Assembly (NCBI RefSeq): GCF_004011805.1
Contig: NZ_ML137197.1
Span: 310,001 to 374,000, forward strand
DNA from: Piscinibacter defluvii
GTDB lineage: Bacteria; Pseudomonadota; Gammaproteobacteria; Burkholderiales; Burkholderiaceae_C
Direction: 5' to 3'
Length of the DNA stretch: 64,000 nt
In this document: piece by piece, positions 38,365 through 48,110 of the stretch
Layout of the letters: every line of letters starts with the position of its first letter
Numbering within the stretch: the first letter of the stretch is position 1
Notes under the pieces: generated by a model
What the model was told of the DNA's origin: nothing
Database searches by the model: none
The model's input: only the letters and a program-made list of their open reading frames with translations
Made by a program: the position numbers and the translations under genes

Positions 38365-38829
38365 ATGAGCACAGCCTTCGAACCCGAGTTCGTCGCCGGC
38401 CTGACGGCGATCTTCGAGGAGCGCATCGTCTTCAACCGGGTGCTCGGCCTGCGCATCGATGCCATCGCGGCCGAGGCCGTGCGCGGCCACCTGCTGATGC
38501 GGCCGGACCTGATCGGCCACTTCGCCCACCACCGCCTGCATGGTGGCGTGATCAGCGCGGCGCTCGACGCGCTCGGCGGCCTGGCGGTGATGGCCGCCAT
38601 CGGTGCCCGGCACCTCGACGAGGCCCCTGCCCAGCGGCTGCAGCGCTTCGGCAAGCTCGGCACGATCGACCTGCGCATCGACTACCTGCGCCCGGCCGTC
38701 GGCGAGCGCTTCGTGCTGCACGCCGAGGTGCTGCGCCTGGGCTCGCGGGTCGCCTCCACACGCATGAGCTTCGAGAACGCCGACGGGCGCCTGCTGGCCA
38801 GCGGCGCCGCCGCCTACATCGTGTCCTGA
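38365..38829 (+). CDS. hotdog-fold thioesterase (PaaI/YbgC-like)
   Basis: A 154-residue single-domain hotdog protein. The pattern HHRLHGGVISAALDALGGLAVMAA and LGTIDLRIDYLRPAVGERFVLHAEVL is typical of acyl-CoA thioesterases of the PaaI type, where the HGG-preceded helix forms the active site. The substrate is unknown. It starts at the ATG 28 bases past the terminator, so it has its own promoter. Confidence 0.8.
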   Translation: MSTAFEPEFVAGLTAIFEERIVFNRVLGLRIDAIAAEAVRGHLLMRPDLIGHFAHHRLHGGVISAALDALGGLAVMAAIGARHLDEAPAQRLQRFGKLGTIDLRIDYLRPAVGERFVLHAEVLRLGSRVASTRMSFENADGRLLASGAAAYIVS

Positions 38830-38901
38830 ACCAGGATCGGGCGGCCGGCAGCATGTCCGGAAACGGCGAGCCGACGCCGACGCGCCGGCTACCATCGCCT
38901 C

Positions 38902-40383
38902 ATGGACCTCGACCCCGACGCCGCCTACCGGGCCCTCGCTGCGCGCGACGCCCGGTTCGACGGCCAGCTCTACGTCGGTGTCACCTCCACCGGCATCTAC
39001 TGCCGGCCCGTGTGCCGCGTGCGCACGCCTCAGCAGCGCCATTGCCGCTTCTTCGGCAGTGCGGCGCAGGCCGAGGCCGCCGCATTCCGGCCCTGCCTGA
39101 AGTGCCGCCCCGAAATCGCCCCCGGGCCCGGGCTGGCCTGGAGCGTGATGGACGCGTCGCGCACGCTGGCGCGCCAGGCCGCGCAGGCGCTCGACGCGCA
39201 GGCCGGCAGCGGCGACGTGCCCTCGCTGGCCGCGCTGGCCGAGCGACTGGGCGTGAGTGACCGGCACCTGCGCCGCATCTTCGCGACCGAACACGGCGTG
39301 ACGCCGCTGCAGTACCTGCAGACGCGCCGGCTGCTGTTGGCCAAGCAGCTGCTGACCGACAGCGCGCTGCCGGTCGCCCAGGTGGCGCTGGCCAGCGGCT
39401 TTCGCAGCCTGCGCCGCTTCAATGCCTGCTTCGTGCAGCGTTACCGCATGAGCCCGAGCCGGCTGCGCGGCGCGGCGGCCCGATCGGCCGGCAGCGGCGC
39501 GGTGGCCCCGGAGACCGTGGCGTTGACGCTGTCGTACCGCACACCCTACGACCAGGCCGCCCTGCTGCGCTTCGTCGCACAACGTGCCATCCCGGGCATC
39601 GAGCAGGTCGAGGGCGCCACGATCCGGCGCAGCCTGCGCGCCGGCAGCGTCGCCGCTGCGGCGGGCTGGATCGAGGCGAGCTTCCTGCCCGAGCAGGCCC
39701 GGGTGCAGCTGCGCTTTGCCGCCGCGCTGGCGCCGGCCAGCGCGCGCCTGGTGGCACTGGCGCGGCGCTGGCTGGACCTCGACGCCGCCCCACAGACGAT
39801 CGACGCCGCGCTGGTGGCGCTGCCGGGTGCGCCCGGCATCCGCCTGCCCGGCAGCCTGGATGCGTTCGAGCTCGCCGTGCGTGCCGTGCTCGGCCAGCAG
39901 GTGACGGTGGCCGCGGCACGCACGCTCGCCTCCCGCCTGGTGGCGCGCTTCGGCACGCCGCTGGCCACGCCCTGGGACGACATCACCCGCGCCTTCCCGG
40001 CACCCGAGCGGCTGGCCGATGCGCAGCCGGAACACATCGCCGAGCTCGGCATCGTGCGCACGCGCGCGCAGGCGCTGGTGGCGCTGGCGCAGGCCTGGCC
40101 GACGATCGCCGCGCTGATCGAGCGCCCGGGCGAGCCGCAGGCGCTGGTGGACGCGCTGACCACGCTGCCGGGCATCGGCGCGTGGACCGCGCACTACATC
40201 GCGATGCGCGCCGCCGGCTGGCCCGATGCCTTCCCGCCCGGCGACGTGGCCGTGCTCAAGGCGCTGCGCCGGCGCGATGCCGCACTCACCCCGCGCACCG
40301 CGCTGGCGCAGGCCGAGGCCTGGCGGCCCTGGCGTGCCTATGCGGTGCTGCGCCTCTGGAACTCGCTGAGCCCTGCCCCATGA
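38902..40383 (+). CDS. Ada-like/AraC/AlkA fusion, DNA-3-methyladenine glycosylase II
   Basis: A 493-residue DNA repair protein. Residues 1-80 are an AdaA-type zinc domain with four Cys (YCRPVCR and CLKCRPE), residues 100-190 an AraC-type double HTH (LAERLGVSDRHLRRIF), residues 200-300 the AlkA N-terminal domain, and residues 310-480 the HhH-GPD domain (AVLGQQVTVAAARTLASRLV, then LPGIGAWTAHYIAMRA with the downstream catalytic Asp region FPPGDVAVLKA). It removes alkylated bases and may also regulate its own expression in response to methyl damage. The stop overlaps the next gene. Confidence 0.93.
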   Translation: MDLDPDAAYRALAARDARFDGQLYVGVTSTGIYCRPVCRVRTPQQRHCRFFGSAAQAEAAAFRPCLKCRPEIAPGPGLAWSVMDASRTLARQAAQALDAQAGSGDVPSLAALAERLGVSDRHLRRIFATEHGVTPLQYLQTRRLLLAKQLLTDSALPVAQVALASGFRSLRRFNACFVQRYRMSPSRLRGAAARSAGSGAVAPETVALTLSYRTPYDQAALLRFVAQRAIPGIEQVEGATIRRSLRAGSVAAAAGWIEASFLPEQARVQLRFAAALAPASARLVALARRWLDLDAAPQTIDAALVALPGAPGIRLPGSLDAFELAVRAVLGQQVTVAAARTLASRLVARFGTPLATPWDDITRAFPAPERLADAQPEHIAELGIVRTRAQALVALAQAWPTIAALIERPGEPQALVDALTTLPGIGAWTAHYIAMRAAGWPDAFPPGDVAVLKALRRRDAALTPRTALAQAEAWRPWRAYAVLRLWNSLSPAP

Positions 40384-41273
40384 AGACTTCCGACGCCGGC
40401 GAGCTGGTGCTGCTGGCCGCCCTGTGGGGCGCCTCGTTCCTGTTCATGCGGCTGGGCGCGGCCGAGTTCGGCCCGGTCGCGCTGGCTGCGGTGCGAGTGG
40501 CCGGTGCCACGCTGTGCCTGCTGCCGCTGCTTGCACTGCGCGGCCAGTTCGGCGCGCTGCGCAGCCACTGGAAGCCGATCTTCACCGTCGGGCTGATCAA
40601 CTCGGCCCTGCCCTTCCTGCTCTACAGCTACGCGGCGCTGTCGATCAGCGCCGGCCTGTCGTCGATCTTCAACGCCGCCACGCCGCTGTTCGGCGCGCTG
40701 ATCGCCTGGCTCTGGCTGCGCGACCGGCTCACGCCGCCGCGCATCGCCGGCCTGGCGATCGGCTTCGCCGGCGTGTTGTGGCTGGCCTGGGACAAGGCCT
40801 CGTTCAAGCCCGGCGGCAGCGGCTGGGCGGTGCTGGCGTGCCTGGGGGCGACGCTGTGCTACGGCCTCGCGGCCAGCTACACGAAGAAGCACCTGGCGGG
40901 CGTGGCGCCGCTCGCGGTGGCCACCGGCAGCCAGCTCGGCGCGACCGTGGCGCTCGCGCTGCCGGCGCTGTGGTGGTGGCCGGCGGCGACGCCCTCGCCC
41001 ACGGCCTGGGGAGCGGCCGCGCTGCTGGCACTGCTGTGCACCGGCGTGGCCTACGTGCTGTACTTCCGGCTCATCGCCCACATCGGCGCGGCCAACGCGA
41101 TCACCGTCACCTTCCTGATCCCGGTGTTCGCGGTCGCCTGGGGCTGGCTGTTCCTGGCCGAGCGGCCGACCGGCGCGATGGCTCTGGGCTGCGTCGTGAT
41201 CCTGCTGGGCACCGGCCTGGCCACCGGCGTGCTGAAGCCCGCCTGGCCCGGCCGGGTCAGACCGGCAGGCTGA
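40380..41273 (+). CDS. EamA/DMT-family transporter
   Basis: A 297-residue inner-membrane protein with about ten helices and the two-repeat EamA arrangement. WGASFLFMRLGAAEFGPVALAAVR in the first repeat and TGVAYVLYFRLIAHIGAANAITVTFLIPVFAVAWGWLFLAE in the second are typical. Such proteins export metabolites or amino acids; the substrate is unknown. It starts in the ATGA overlap with the alkA-type gene and ends 17 bases inside the convergent ATPase-epimerase gene. Confidence 0.88.
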   Translation: MKTSDAGELVLLAALWGASFLFMRLGAAEFGPVALAAVRVAGATLCLLPLLALRGQFGALRSHWKPIFTVGLINSALPFLLYSYAALSISAGLSSIFNAATPLFGALIAWLWLRDRLTPPRIAGLAIGFAGVLWLAWDKASFKPGGSGWAVLACLGATLCYGLAASYTKKHLAGVAPLAVATGSQLGATVALALPALWWWPAATPSPTAWGAAALLALLCTGVAYVLYFRLIAHIGAANAITVTFLIPVFAVAWGWLFLAERPTGAMALGCVVILLGTGLATGVLKPAWPGRVRPAG

Positions 41274-43455
41274 GGTCGACCACCTGCGGCCGTGTCTGCA
41301 GGAAGGCGGCCAGGTGGTCGGCGATGCGTGCGCCGGCCTCGCCGTCCCAGTACTCCGGCACGCGCCCGCGCTTGCCGCCGTTGAAGATGCAGTCCCACAC
41401 GATGCGCGTGGCCAGCGCCTTGTTGCGGCCGACGAACAGGTTCGAGCCCTGCGCCACGGTGATGCCGCGCTCCGGCCCGCTGCCCACGGTCAGGCAGGGG
41501 ATCGACAGGATGGTCGCCTCCTCCTGCACCGTCCACGAGTCGGTGATCACGCAGGTCGCGTTGGCCAGCAGCTGCACGAAGGACGGGTGGCTCTGCGGCG
41601 GCCGGCCGGCGATCGGCTCGCGGCCGAGCAGGCGGTCGAGCCGGAACTTGGCCAGGTGCTCGGAGGTGCCCGGCGGCATCGGCCAGACCAGCGGCACGTC
41701 GTGCGCGACGGTGCGCACGATGTCGATGATCTCGGCCAGCGCGAGCCGGTCGTTGATCTCCTGCAAGCCCTGCAGCGCAACGACGCCGTAGCCGTTGCGC
41801 CCGGACAGGAAGTTGGCCGGCAGCGCGAGCCGCTCGCGCGGGCTGGGCACCGCGAGCTTGCATCGCAGCGCGAACTGCAGCGCATCGGCCAGCAGGTTGC
41901 CGGCGAAGCAGACCCGCTCGGACGCGACGCTTTCCTGCGCCAGCTGCTCGTTGGCCTGGCTGTCGGCGGTGTAGAGCACGTCGGCGAGCTGGTCGGTCAG
42001 GCGCCGCGTGATGTCGCCGGCGCCGGCCTGCTCGTGGGTGCGGATGCCGGCGCCGACGTGCATCACCGGCAGGCCCTTGCGGCTGGCCACCAGGCCGCAG
42101 GACAGCGCCGCGTCGCTGCCGTCGAACACGATCACGGCGCTGGGCACGCACTGGTCGACCACGAACTCGAAGCGCTTCATCAGCTCGGCCGCGCGGCCGG
42201 CGTAGGTGCCGCCGGCGATGCCGAGGTTGATCAGGCGCTGCGGCATCTCCAGCCCGGCGAACAGGTCGCGGTGCCGTTCGAAGGCGTTGTTGGCGTAGCA
42301 GCGCACCAGCAGCGTGACCGGCAGGCCCTCGCGCGCCGCGAGGGCCCGCATCAGCGCCGCGGCCTTGACATGGTCGCTCTGGGAGGCCGCCACGCACAGC
42401 AGCGGCCGCGCCTCGCCACCGGCATAGGGCCAGGGCGGCGGCTCGGGCGTCACCGGCGCCGCGGGGGCCGCGGGAGGTGCGGGGGGCAGCGCGGGTGCCG
42501 CGACCGGCGGTGGCACGGGCGCGAGGGTGGACTCGGGGGCGGGCTCGGCGGTGGGTGCCGGCACGGCGTCGCGCACCCGCGGCACCGTCGGCGGCGCGAT
42601 CGGCGCCAGCTCGCGCAGCACCGGCAGCTCCGGCGGCACGGGGCCGGTGTCGCCGATCTCGGCACGCAGATCGCGTGCGGTCTGCTCGACCAGCGCTGCG
42701 TCGATGCGCTTGCGGCCGCCCAGGAAGCAGGACAGCATCAGCCGGTTGCACAGCAGGTTGATGCGCCGCGGGATGCCGTGCGACCAGCGGTGCACCTCGA
42801 CGAAGGCGGCGTCGTCGAAACCCGGGCTGCCGGTCCAGCCGACCTTCGCCAGGCGGTGGCGGATGTAGCCGCCGGTCTCTTCGGGCGAGAGCGGGCCGAG
42901 GTGGCAGGACACGGCCACGCGTTCGCGCAGGCGGATCAGGTCGCCAGAGGCGACCAGGTCGCGCAGTTCGGGCTGGCCGATCAGGCAGACCTGCAGGCCG
43001 GCGCCGCCGCCCTTCTCCAGCTCGATCAGCCACTCGAACGCGCTGCGCTCGAGGTGCTGCGCCTCGTCGATGATGAGCACCGCGCGCCGGCCCTCGCGGG
43101 CCAGGCCGGCGAGGTACTGGCGCAGCGCCTCCCCCAGCTCGGCGGGCGAGCCCGAGCGCGACGGTGCGCCGAAGGCCAGCAGGATGGCGCGCAGCAGCTC
43201 GGCATCGTCGAGCTGCGTCGTCAGCACCTGGCCGACCACCACGTTCTGGGTATCGAGCTGCGACAGCAGCGTGCGCACCAGCGTCGTCTTGCCGGCGCCG
43301 ATCTCGCCGCTGACGACCACGAAGCCGCCCAGCGCGTCCAGCGCACGGCGCAGCACCGCGAGCGCGTCGTGGTGACCGTGGCTGTCGAAGTAGAAACTCG
43401 GGTCGGGGCTGAGCTGGAACGGCGGCCCGCTGATCCCGAAGTGGGACTCGTACAT
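41257..43455 (-). CDS. exosortase (XrtA)-associated type ATPase fused to UDP-N-acetylglucosamine 2-epimerase
   Basis: A 732-residue two-domain protein. Residues 1-270 form an ExeA/XrtA-system AAA ATPase, starting MYESHFGISGPPFQLSPDP, with Walker A VSGEIGAGKTTLVRTLL, Walker B VLIIDEAQHLERSAFEWL and the NLLCNRLML end. A Pro/Ala-rich linker covers about 285-355. Residues 360-732 match the WecB-like epimerase (HVGAGIRTHEQ, DSWTVQEEATILSIPCLTV) that makes UDP-ManNAc. The two activities are normally separate genes in polysaccharide loci of PEP-CTERM/exosortase bacteria. No exosortase lies in the window, but a polysaccharide locus begins about 6 kb away. Confidence 0.88.
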   Translation of the reverse strand: MYESHFGISGPPFQLSPDPSFYFDSHGHHDALAVLRRALDALGGFVVVSGEIGAGKTTLVRTLLSQLDTQNVVVGQVLTTQLDDAELLRAILLAFGAPSRSGSPAELGEALRQYLAGLAREGRRAVLIIDEAQHLERSAFEWLIELEKGGGAGLQVCLIGQPELRDLVASGDLIRLRERVAVSCHLGPLSPEETGGYIRHRLAKVGWTGSPGFDDAAFVEVHRWSHGIPRRINLLCNRLMLSCFLGGRKRIDAALVEQTARDLRAEIGDTGPVPPELPVLRELAPIAPPTVPRVRDAVPAPTAEPAPESTLAPVPPPVAAPALPPAPPAAPAAPVTPEPPPWPYAGGEARPLLCVAASQSDHVKAAALMRALAAREGLPVTLLVRCYANNAFERHRDLFAGLEMPQRLINLGIAGGTYAGRAAELMKRFEFVVDQCVPSAVIVFDGSDAALSCGLVASRKGLPVMHVGAGIRTHEQAGAGDITRRLTDQLADVLYTADSQANEQLAQESVASERVCFAGNLLADALQFALRCKLAVPSPRERLALPANFLSGRNGYGVVALQGLQEINDRLALAEIIDIVRTVAHDVPLVWPMPPGTSEHLAKFRLDRLLGREPIAGRPPQSHPSFVQLLANATCVITDSWTVQEEATILSIPCLTVGSGPERGITVAQGSNLFVGRNKALATRIVWDCIFNGGKRGRVPEYWDGEAGARIADHLAAFLQTRPQVVDLSLPV

Positions 43456-43504
43456 CCGCCCGAGTATGCCCGGCCCGGCCGGCGCGGCTGGCCGGGCCGG
43501 TTCC

Positions 43505-46315
43505 CTAGAGTCTCGTCACGCGCACGGCGGTGACCTTGAAGCCCGGGATCTTGCCGAAGGCGTCGATCGCCGAGCCGGTCAGCTTGTTGGCCGCCGCCTC
43601 CCAGTAGGCGAAGGGCAGGAACAGCTGGCCCTCGCGCACCGCCGGCGTCACCTCGGCCACCGCCTCGATCGCACCGTGCTGCGACTCGACGCGGATGGCG
43701 TCACCGTCGGACACCTCCAGCGTTGCTGCGTCGGCCGGGTGGATGCTGACCCGCGGCACCGGCGCCAGCGCCTCCAGCACCTCGGCGCGGCGCGTCATCG
43801 CGCCGGTGTGCCAGTGCTCGAGCACGCGGCCGGTGGAGATCACCAGCGGGTAGTCGCGGCTGGGCTGCTCGGGGCCGGGCGTGAAGCGTGCCGGCACGAT
43901 GGTCGCGCGGCCATCGGCGGTGGGGAAATGGTCGGTGAACACCACCGCCTGGCCCGGCGCGTCCTCGCGCTCGGCGGGCGTCACGACCGCCTCCTCGCGC
44001 AGCAGGCGTGCCCAGGGCACGCCGGCCAGCGGCTCCATCACCGCGCGCATCTCCTCGTAGACACGCGCCACCGGCGCCTCGGCGGCGTGCTGGCCATCGC
44101 CGTCCTCGGCGCGCCAGTAGTCCCAGGGCAGGCCCATGCGCCGGGCGATCTGCTCGATCGCCCACAGGTCCTGGCGCGCCTGGCCCGGCGGTGCCAGCGC
44201 CGGCCGGCCGATCTGGATCAGCCGGTCGGTGTTGGTGACGGTGCCCCACTTCTCGGCCCAGGCCGAGGCAGGCAGCACCACGTCGGCCAGGATCGCCGTT
44301 TCGGTCGGGAAGATGTCCTGCACGACCAGGTGTTCGAGCGTCGCCAGCGCGGCGCGTGCATGGTCGAGGTCCGGGTCGCTCATCGCCGGGTTCTCGCCCT
44401 CGACGAACATGCCGCGGATCCTGCCCGCGGCGGCGGCATGCATGATCTCGACGACGGTCAGCCCGGCCTCGCCACCCAGGCCCGTGCCCCACAGCTGCTC
44501 GAACTTCGCGCGCACGTCCTCGCGCACGACACGCTGGTAGTTCGGGTACATCATCGGGATCAGGCCCGCGTCGCTCGCCCCTTGCACGTTGTTCTGGCCG
44601 CGCAGCGGGTGCAGCCCGGTGCCGGGCCGGCCGATCTGGCCGGTGGCCAGTGCCAGCGCGATCAGGCAACGCGCGTTGTCGGTCCCGTGCACATGCTGGC
44701 TCACGCCCATGCCCCACAGGATCATCGAGGCCTTCGAGGTGGCATACGCACGCGCCACCTCCCGGATCGTCTCGGCCGGAATGCCGCAGATCTCGGCCAT
44801 GCGCTCCGGCGTGGCCTCGGCCACGCTGGCCTTCAGCGCGTCGTAGCCGTTGACGCGCTGGGCCACGAAGGCCTCGTCGACCAGCCCTTCGGCGACGATC
44901 ACGTGCAGCATGCCGGTCAGCAGCGCCACGTCAGTGTCGGGCCGGAACGCGAGGTGCCAGGTGGCGAAGCGTGTCATCGGCGTGGCGCGCGGGTCGGCGA
45001 CGACGAAGCGCGCACCGCGCTTGACCGCGTTCTTGATCCAGCTCGCCGCCACCGGGTGGTTGGCGGCCGGGTTGGCGCCGATCAGGAAGATCAGGTCGGC
45101 CTGCGCCACGTCCTCCACCGGGTTCGACACCGCACCCGAGCCGATGCCCTCGAGCAGCGCCGCCACCGACGAGGCATGGCACAGCCGCGTGCAGTGGTCG
45201 ACGTTGTTGGTGCGAAAGCCCGTGCGCACCAGCTTCTGGAAGAGATAGGCCTCCTCGTTGCTGCCCTTGGCCGAGCCGAAGCCGGCCAGTGGGCTCTGCG
45301 CGCCGTCGGGCGCGCTGTCGCGGATGCTCGCCAGTCCGCCGGCGGCCCGCTCGAGTGCCTCGTCCCAGCTCGCCTCGCGGAACAGCGCCGAGAGCGGCAG
45401 CTCGCCGCGCTTGACCTGCTCGATGTGCGCCGGGTCCTTGGCGACGCCGTCGCGCCGGATCAGCGGCACCGTCAGACGCTCGCCGTCGCGCACGTAGTCG
45501 AAGCCGAAGCGGCCCTTGACGCACAGCCGGCCGTGGTTGGCCGGGCCGTCGCGGCCGGTGACGTAGCGGATGGCCTCCTCGCCGCGCTCGTTGCGCCCGA
45601 CATGCCAGGTGAGCTGGCAGCCGACGCCGCAGTACGGGCAGACCGAATCCACCGCGCGATCGATCTTCGCCAGGCCGGCGCCCTGGGCCGGCATCAGCGC
45701 ACCGGTCGGGCAGGCCTGGACGCATTCGCCGCAGGCCACGCAGGTGGAGTCGAACACCGGGTCGTCCTGGTCGAACACGATCTTCGCGTGCGCGCCGCGG
45801 TGCGCCAGGCCGAGCACGTCGTTGACCTGGATGTCGCGGCAGGCACGGATGCAGCGGGTGCACTGGATGCAGGCGTCGAGGTTGACGGCGAAGGCCGGGT
45901 GCGAGGTGTCGGACGCCACCGCCTCGCGCTGCGGCAGCCGGCCGCGCGGGGCCTGCAGCTTGTCGGCCCAGAACAGCAGCTTGGACTGCGTGGTCAGCTC
46001 GGCACTGGCGGCGCCCGCGTCGCTGACCAGCAGCTCGAGCACCATCTTCTGCGCCGCGACGGCACGCGCGCTGGTGCTCTCCACCTTCATGCCCGGCGTC
46101 GGCGCGCGGCAGCACGAGGGCGCGAGCGTGCGTTCGCCGGCGATCTCGACGACGCAGGCGCGGCAGTTGCCCACCGGCTCGAGCCCGCGGCTCGCGCACA
46201 GGTGCGGGATCGGCATGCGCGAGCGCTTGGCCGCGTCGAGGATGGTCTCGCCCGGCGTCGCCGCGATGGTCTTGCCGTTGAGCGTGAACTCGATGAACTC
46301 GACCGGCTTGTTCAT
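43505..46315 (-). CDS. fdsA: NAD-dependent formate dehydrogenase alpha (catalytic) subunit
   Basis: A 936-residue molybdoprotein. The N-terminus is a [2Fe-2S] domain (HLCASRGLEPVGNCRACVVEI), followed by two [4Fe-4S] motifs (CIQCTRCIRACRDIQ and CVACGECVQACPTG). The Mo-bisPGD part starts at CPYCGVGCQL. The active-site residue is Cys, in VDHCTRLCHASSV, not selenocysteine. It oxidises formate to CO2 and passes electrons to the FdsB flavoprotein. The start overlaps the fdsB stop (ATGA). In a facultative phototroph it can supply NADH and CO2 from formate. Confidence 0.93.
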   Translation of the reverse strand: MNKPVEFIEFTLNGKTIAATPGETILDAAKRSRMPIPHLCASRGLEPVGNCRACVVEIAGERTLAPSCCRAPTPGMKVESTSARAVAAQKMVLELLVSDAGAASAELTTQSKLLFWADKLQAPRGRLPQREAVASDTSHPAFAVNLDACIQCTRCIRACRDIQVNDVLGLAHRGAHAKIVFDQDDPVFDSTCVACGECVQACPTGALMPAQGAGLAKIDRAVDSVCPYCGVGCQLTWHVGRNERGEEAIRYVTGRDGPANHGRLCVKGRFGFDYVRDGERLTVPLIRRDGVAKDPAHIEQVKRGELPLSALFREASWDEALERAAGGLASIRDSAPDGAQSPLAGFGSAKGSNEEAYLFQKLVRTGFRTNNVDHCTRLCHASSVAALLEGIGSGAVSNPVEDVAQADLIFLIGANPAANHPVAASWIKNAVKRGARFVVADPRATPMTRFATWHLAFRPDTDVALLTGMLHVIVAEGLVDEAFVAQRVNGYDALKASVAEATPERMAEICGIPAETIREVARAYATSKASMILWGMGVSQHVHGTDNARCLIALALATGQIGRPGTGLHPLRGQNNVQGASDAGLIPMMYPNYQRVVREDVRAKFEQLWGTGLGGEAGLTVVEIMHAAAAGRIRGMFVEGENPAMSDPDLDHARAALATLEHLVVQDIFPTETAILADVVLPASAWAEKWGTVTNTDRLIQIGRPALAPPGQARQDLWAIEQIARRMGLPWDYWRAEDGDGQHAAEAPVARVYEEMRAVMEPLAGVPWARLLREEAVVTPAEREDAPGQAVVFTDHFPTADGRATIVPARFTPGPEQPSRDYPLVISTGRVLEHWHTGAMTRRAEVLEALAPVPRVSIHPADAATLEVSDGDAIRVESQHGAIEAVAEVTPAVREGQLFLPFAYWEAAANKLTGSAIDAFGKIPGFKVTAVRVTRL

Positions 46316-48042
46316 GCGCCCTCCAGCTCGTGCGGGAAGTAGCGGACCACGCAGTCCACCGGGTTGGGGGCGGCCTGGCCGAGGCCGCAGATCGAGGCGT
46401 CGCGCATCACCTGCGAGAGCTCGGCCAGCAGCGCCACGTCCCAGGTGTCGCGCTCGATCAGCTCGCGCACCTTGGCCGTGCCGCTGCGGCAGGGCGTGCA
46501 CTGGCCGCAGGATTCGTCCTCGAAGAAGCGCATCAGGTTGCGTGCCGCGTCGACCGCGCGGTCGACGTGGTTCGCGCTCCTGGTCAGCACCACCACCGCG
46601 GCCGAGCCGATGAAGCAGCCGTGCGGCTGCAGGGTGTCGAAGTCCAGCGGAACATCGGCCAGCGCGGCAGGCAGGATGCCACCCGAGGCGCCGCCGGGCA
46701 GGTAGCCGTAGAGCTCGTGGCCCGCGGGCAGGCCGCCGCAATACTCGTCGACCAGCTCGCGCAGCGTGATGCCGGCCGGCGCCAGCTTGACGCCCGGCTC
46801 GCGAACGCGGCCCGAGACCGAGAACGAGCGCAGGCCCTTGCGGCCGTGCCGCCCCTGCGCGGCGAACCACTGCGGGCCGCGCTCGAGGATGTCGCGCACC
46901 CAGTACAGCGTCTCGAAGTTGTGCTCCAGCGTCGGCCGCCCGAACAGGCCGACCTGCGCCACGTAGGGTGGGCGCAGGCGCGGCATGCCGCGCTTGCCCT
47001 CGATCGACTCGATCATCGCGGACTCCTCGCCGCAGATGTAGGCCCCGGCGCCGCGGCGCAGCTCGATCGCGGGCAGCTCGGGCACCGGCGGGTCGGCCTG
47101 CAGCGCGGCCAGCTCGCGCTCGAGCAGGGCACGGCAGCCGTGGTACTCGTCGCGCAGGTAGACGTAGATCTTCGCGATGCCCACGGCCCAGGCCGCGATC
47201 AGCATGCCCTCGAGGAAGCGGTGCGGGTCGCGCTCGAGGTAGTGGCGGTCCTTGAAGGTGCCGGGCTCGCCCTCGTCGATATTCACCGCCATCAGGCGCG
47301 GCGCCGCCTCGGTGCGGACGATGCGCCACTTGCGGCCGGACGGGAAGCCCGCGCCGCCCAGGCCGCGCAGGCCGGAGTCCTCCATCGCCTTGAGCACCGA
47401 CTCGACGTCGCGCGTGCCGATCTGGCAGGCCCGCAGCAGCGCGTAGCCGCCCTGGGCGCGGTAGGCGTCGAAGTCGATCGCCGCCGGCAACTCGTCGCGC
47501 GTGCGCTGGCTCGCCACCGCCGACTGCACGTCGAGCGCACGCGCCTGCGCGACCGGCCGCTGGTGCACCACCGCCACCGGGGCCTGCTCGCAGCGCCCGA
47601 CGCAGGGCGCCTCCAGCACGCGAACGTCGGCGCCGAGCAGCGCGGGCAGCCTGGCCAGCAACTCGCGCGCGCCGGCCAGCTCGCATGACAGGCTGGCGCA
47701 GACCCGCACCGTCAGCCGCGGTGGCGCGTCGTAGCCGCCGGCCGCGTTCTCGCGCACCACATCGAAGTGGTGGTAGAAGCTCGCGACCTCGAACACCTCC
47801 ACCTGGGCCAGACGATGCAGCTGCGCCAGCGCCGCCAGGTGATCTGCACGCAGCTGCCCGTGGCGATCGTTCAGCGCGTGCAGGTGCTCGATCAGCAGGT
47901 CACGCCGCAGCGGCAGCGCGCCGAGGCAGTCGCGCACCTCGCGCAACGTGGCGTCGTCGACCTTGCGGCCGCTGCGCTGGGCGCGCTGGCGGCGCGGCAG
48001 CCGGTCGCTGACCGCCTGCAGGGGGATCACGGTGGTGCTCAT
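46312..48042 (-). CDS. fdsB: NAD-dependent formate dehydrogenase beta subunit (NuoE-NuoF fusion)
   Basis: A 576-residue diaphorase subunit. Residues 1-160 resemble the NuoE thioredoxin-like [2Fe-2S] domain (FYHHFDVV, CASLSCELAGA, APCVGRCEQAP), which in some fds operons is a separate gamma subunit. The remainder is NuoF-like: GLRGLGGAGFPSGRKW and VNIDEGEPGTFKDRHYLE bind NADH and FMN, and SCGQCTPCRSGTAK plus a later Cys carry a [4Fe-4S] cluster. It starts at ATG 48042, next to a palindromic operator. A fused gamma-beta arrangement is the notable point. Confidence 0.92.
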   Translation of the reverse strand: MSTTVIPLQAVSDRLPRRQRAQRSGRKVDDATLREVRDCLGALPLRRDLLIEHLHALNDRHGQLRADHLAALAQLHRLAQVEVFEVASFYHHFDVVRENAAGGYDAPPRLTVRVCASLSCELAGARELLARLPALLGADVRVLEAPCVGRCEQAPVAVVHQRPVAQARALDVQSAVASQRTRDELPAAIDFDAYRAQGGYALLRACQIGTRDVESVLKAMEDSGLRGLGGAGFPSGRKWRIVRTEAAPRLMAVNIDEGEPGTFKDRHYLERDPHRFLEGMLIAAWAVGIAKIYVYLRDEYHGCRALLERELAALQADPPVPELPAIELRRGAGAYICGEESAMIESIEGKRGMPRLRPPYVAQVGLFGRPTLEHNFETLYWVRDILERGPQWFAAQGRHGRKGLRSFSVSGRVREPGVKLAPAGITLRELVDEYCGGLPAGHELYGYLPGGASGGILPAALADVPLDFDTLQPHGCFIGSAAVVVLTRSANHVDRAVDAARNLMRFFEDESCGQCTPCRSGTAKVRELIERDTWDVALLAELSQVMRDASICGLGQAAPNPVDCVVRYFPHELEGA

Positions 48043-48072
48043 CGGCCGAGGGTAAGCAGGCGCACGCGGCAC

Positions 48073-48094
48073 AATATGCAAGTGGATTCATATT
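48073..48094. promoter_or_regulatory. AATATG-N10-CATATT palindrome in the fds/regulator divergent gap
   Basis: Perfect inverted hexamers separated by ten bases, in the 68-base gap between fdsB and the ModE-like regulator. The location and symmetry fit the operator of the adjacent regulator, controlling both directions. Confidence 0.6.
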
Positions 48095-48110
48095 AGGCCC
48101 GGGTCAACCC

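Noticed and set aside
43505..46315. Selenocysteine in the formate dehydrogenase active site
   Set aside because: The codon in the RLCHASS segment encodes Cys and there is no in-frame TGA, so a Sec-type enzyme is not supported.
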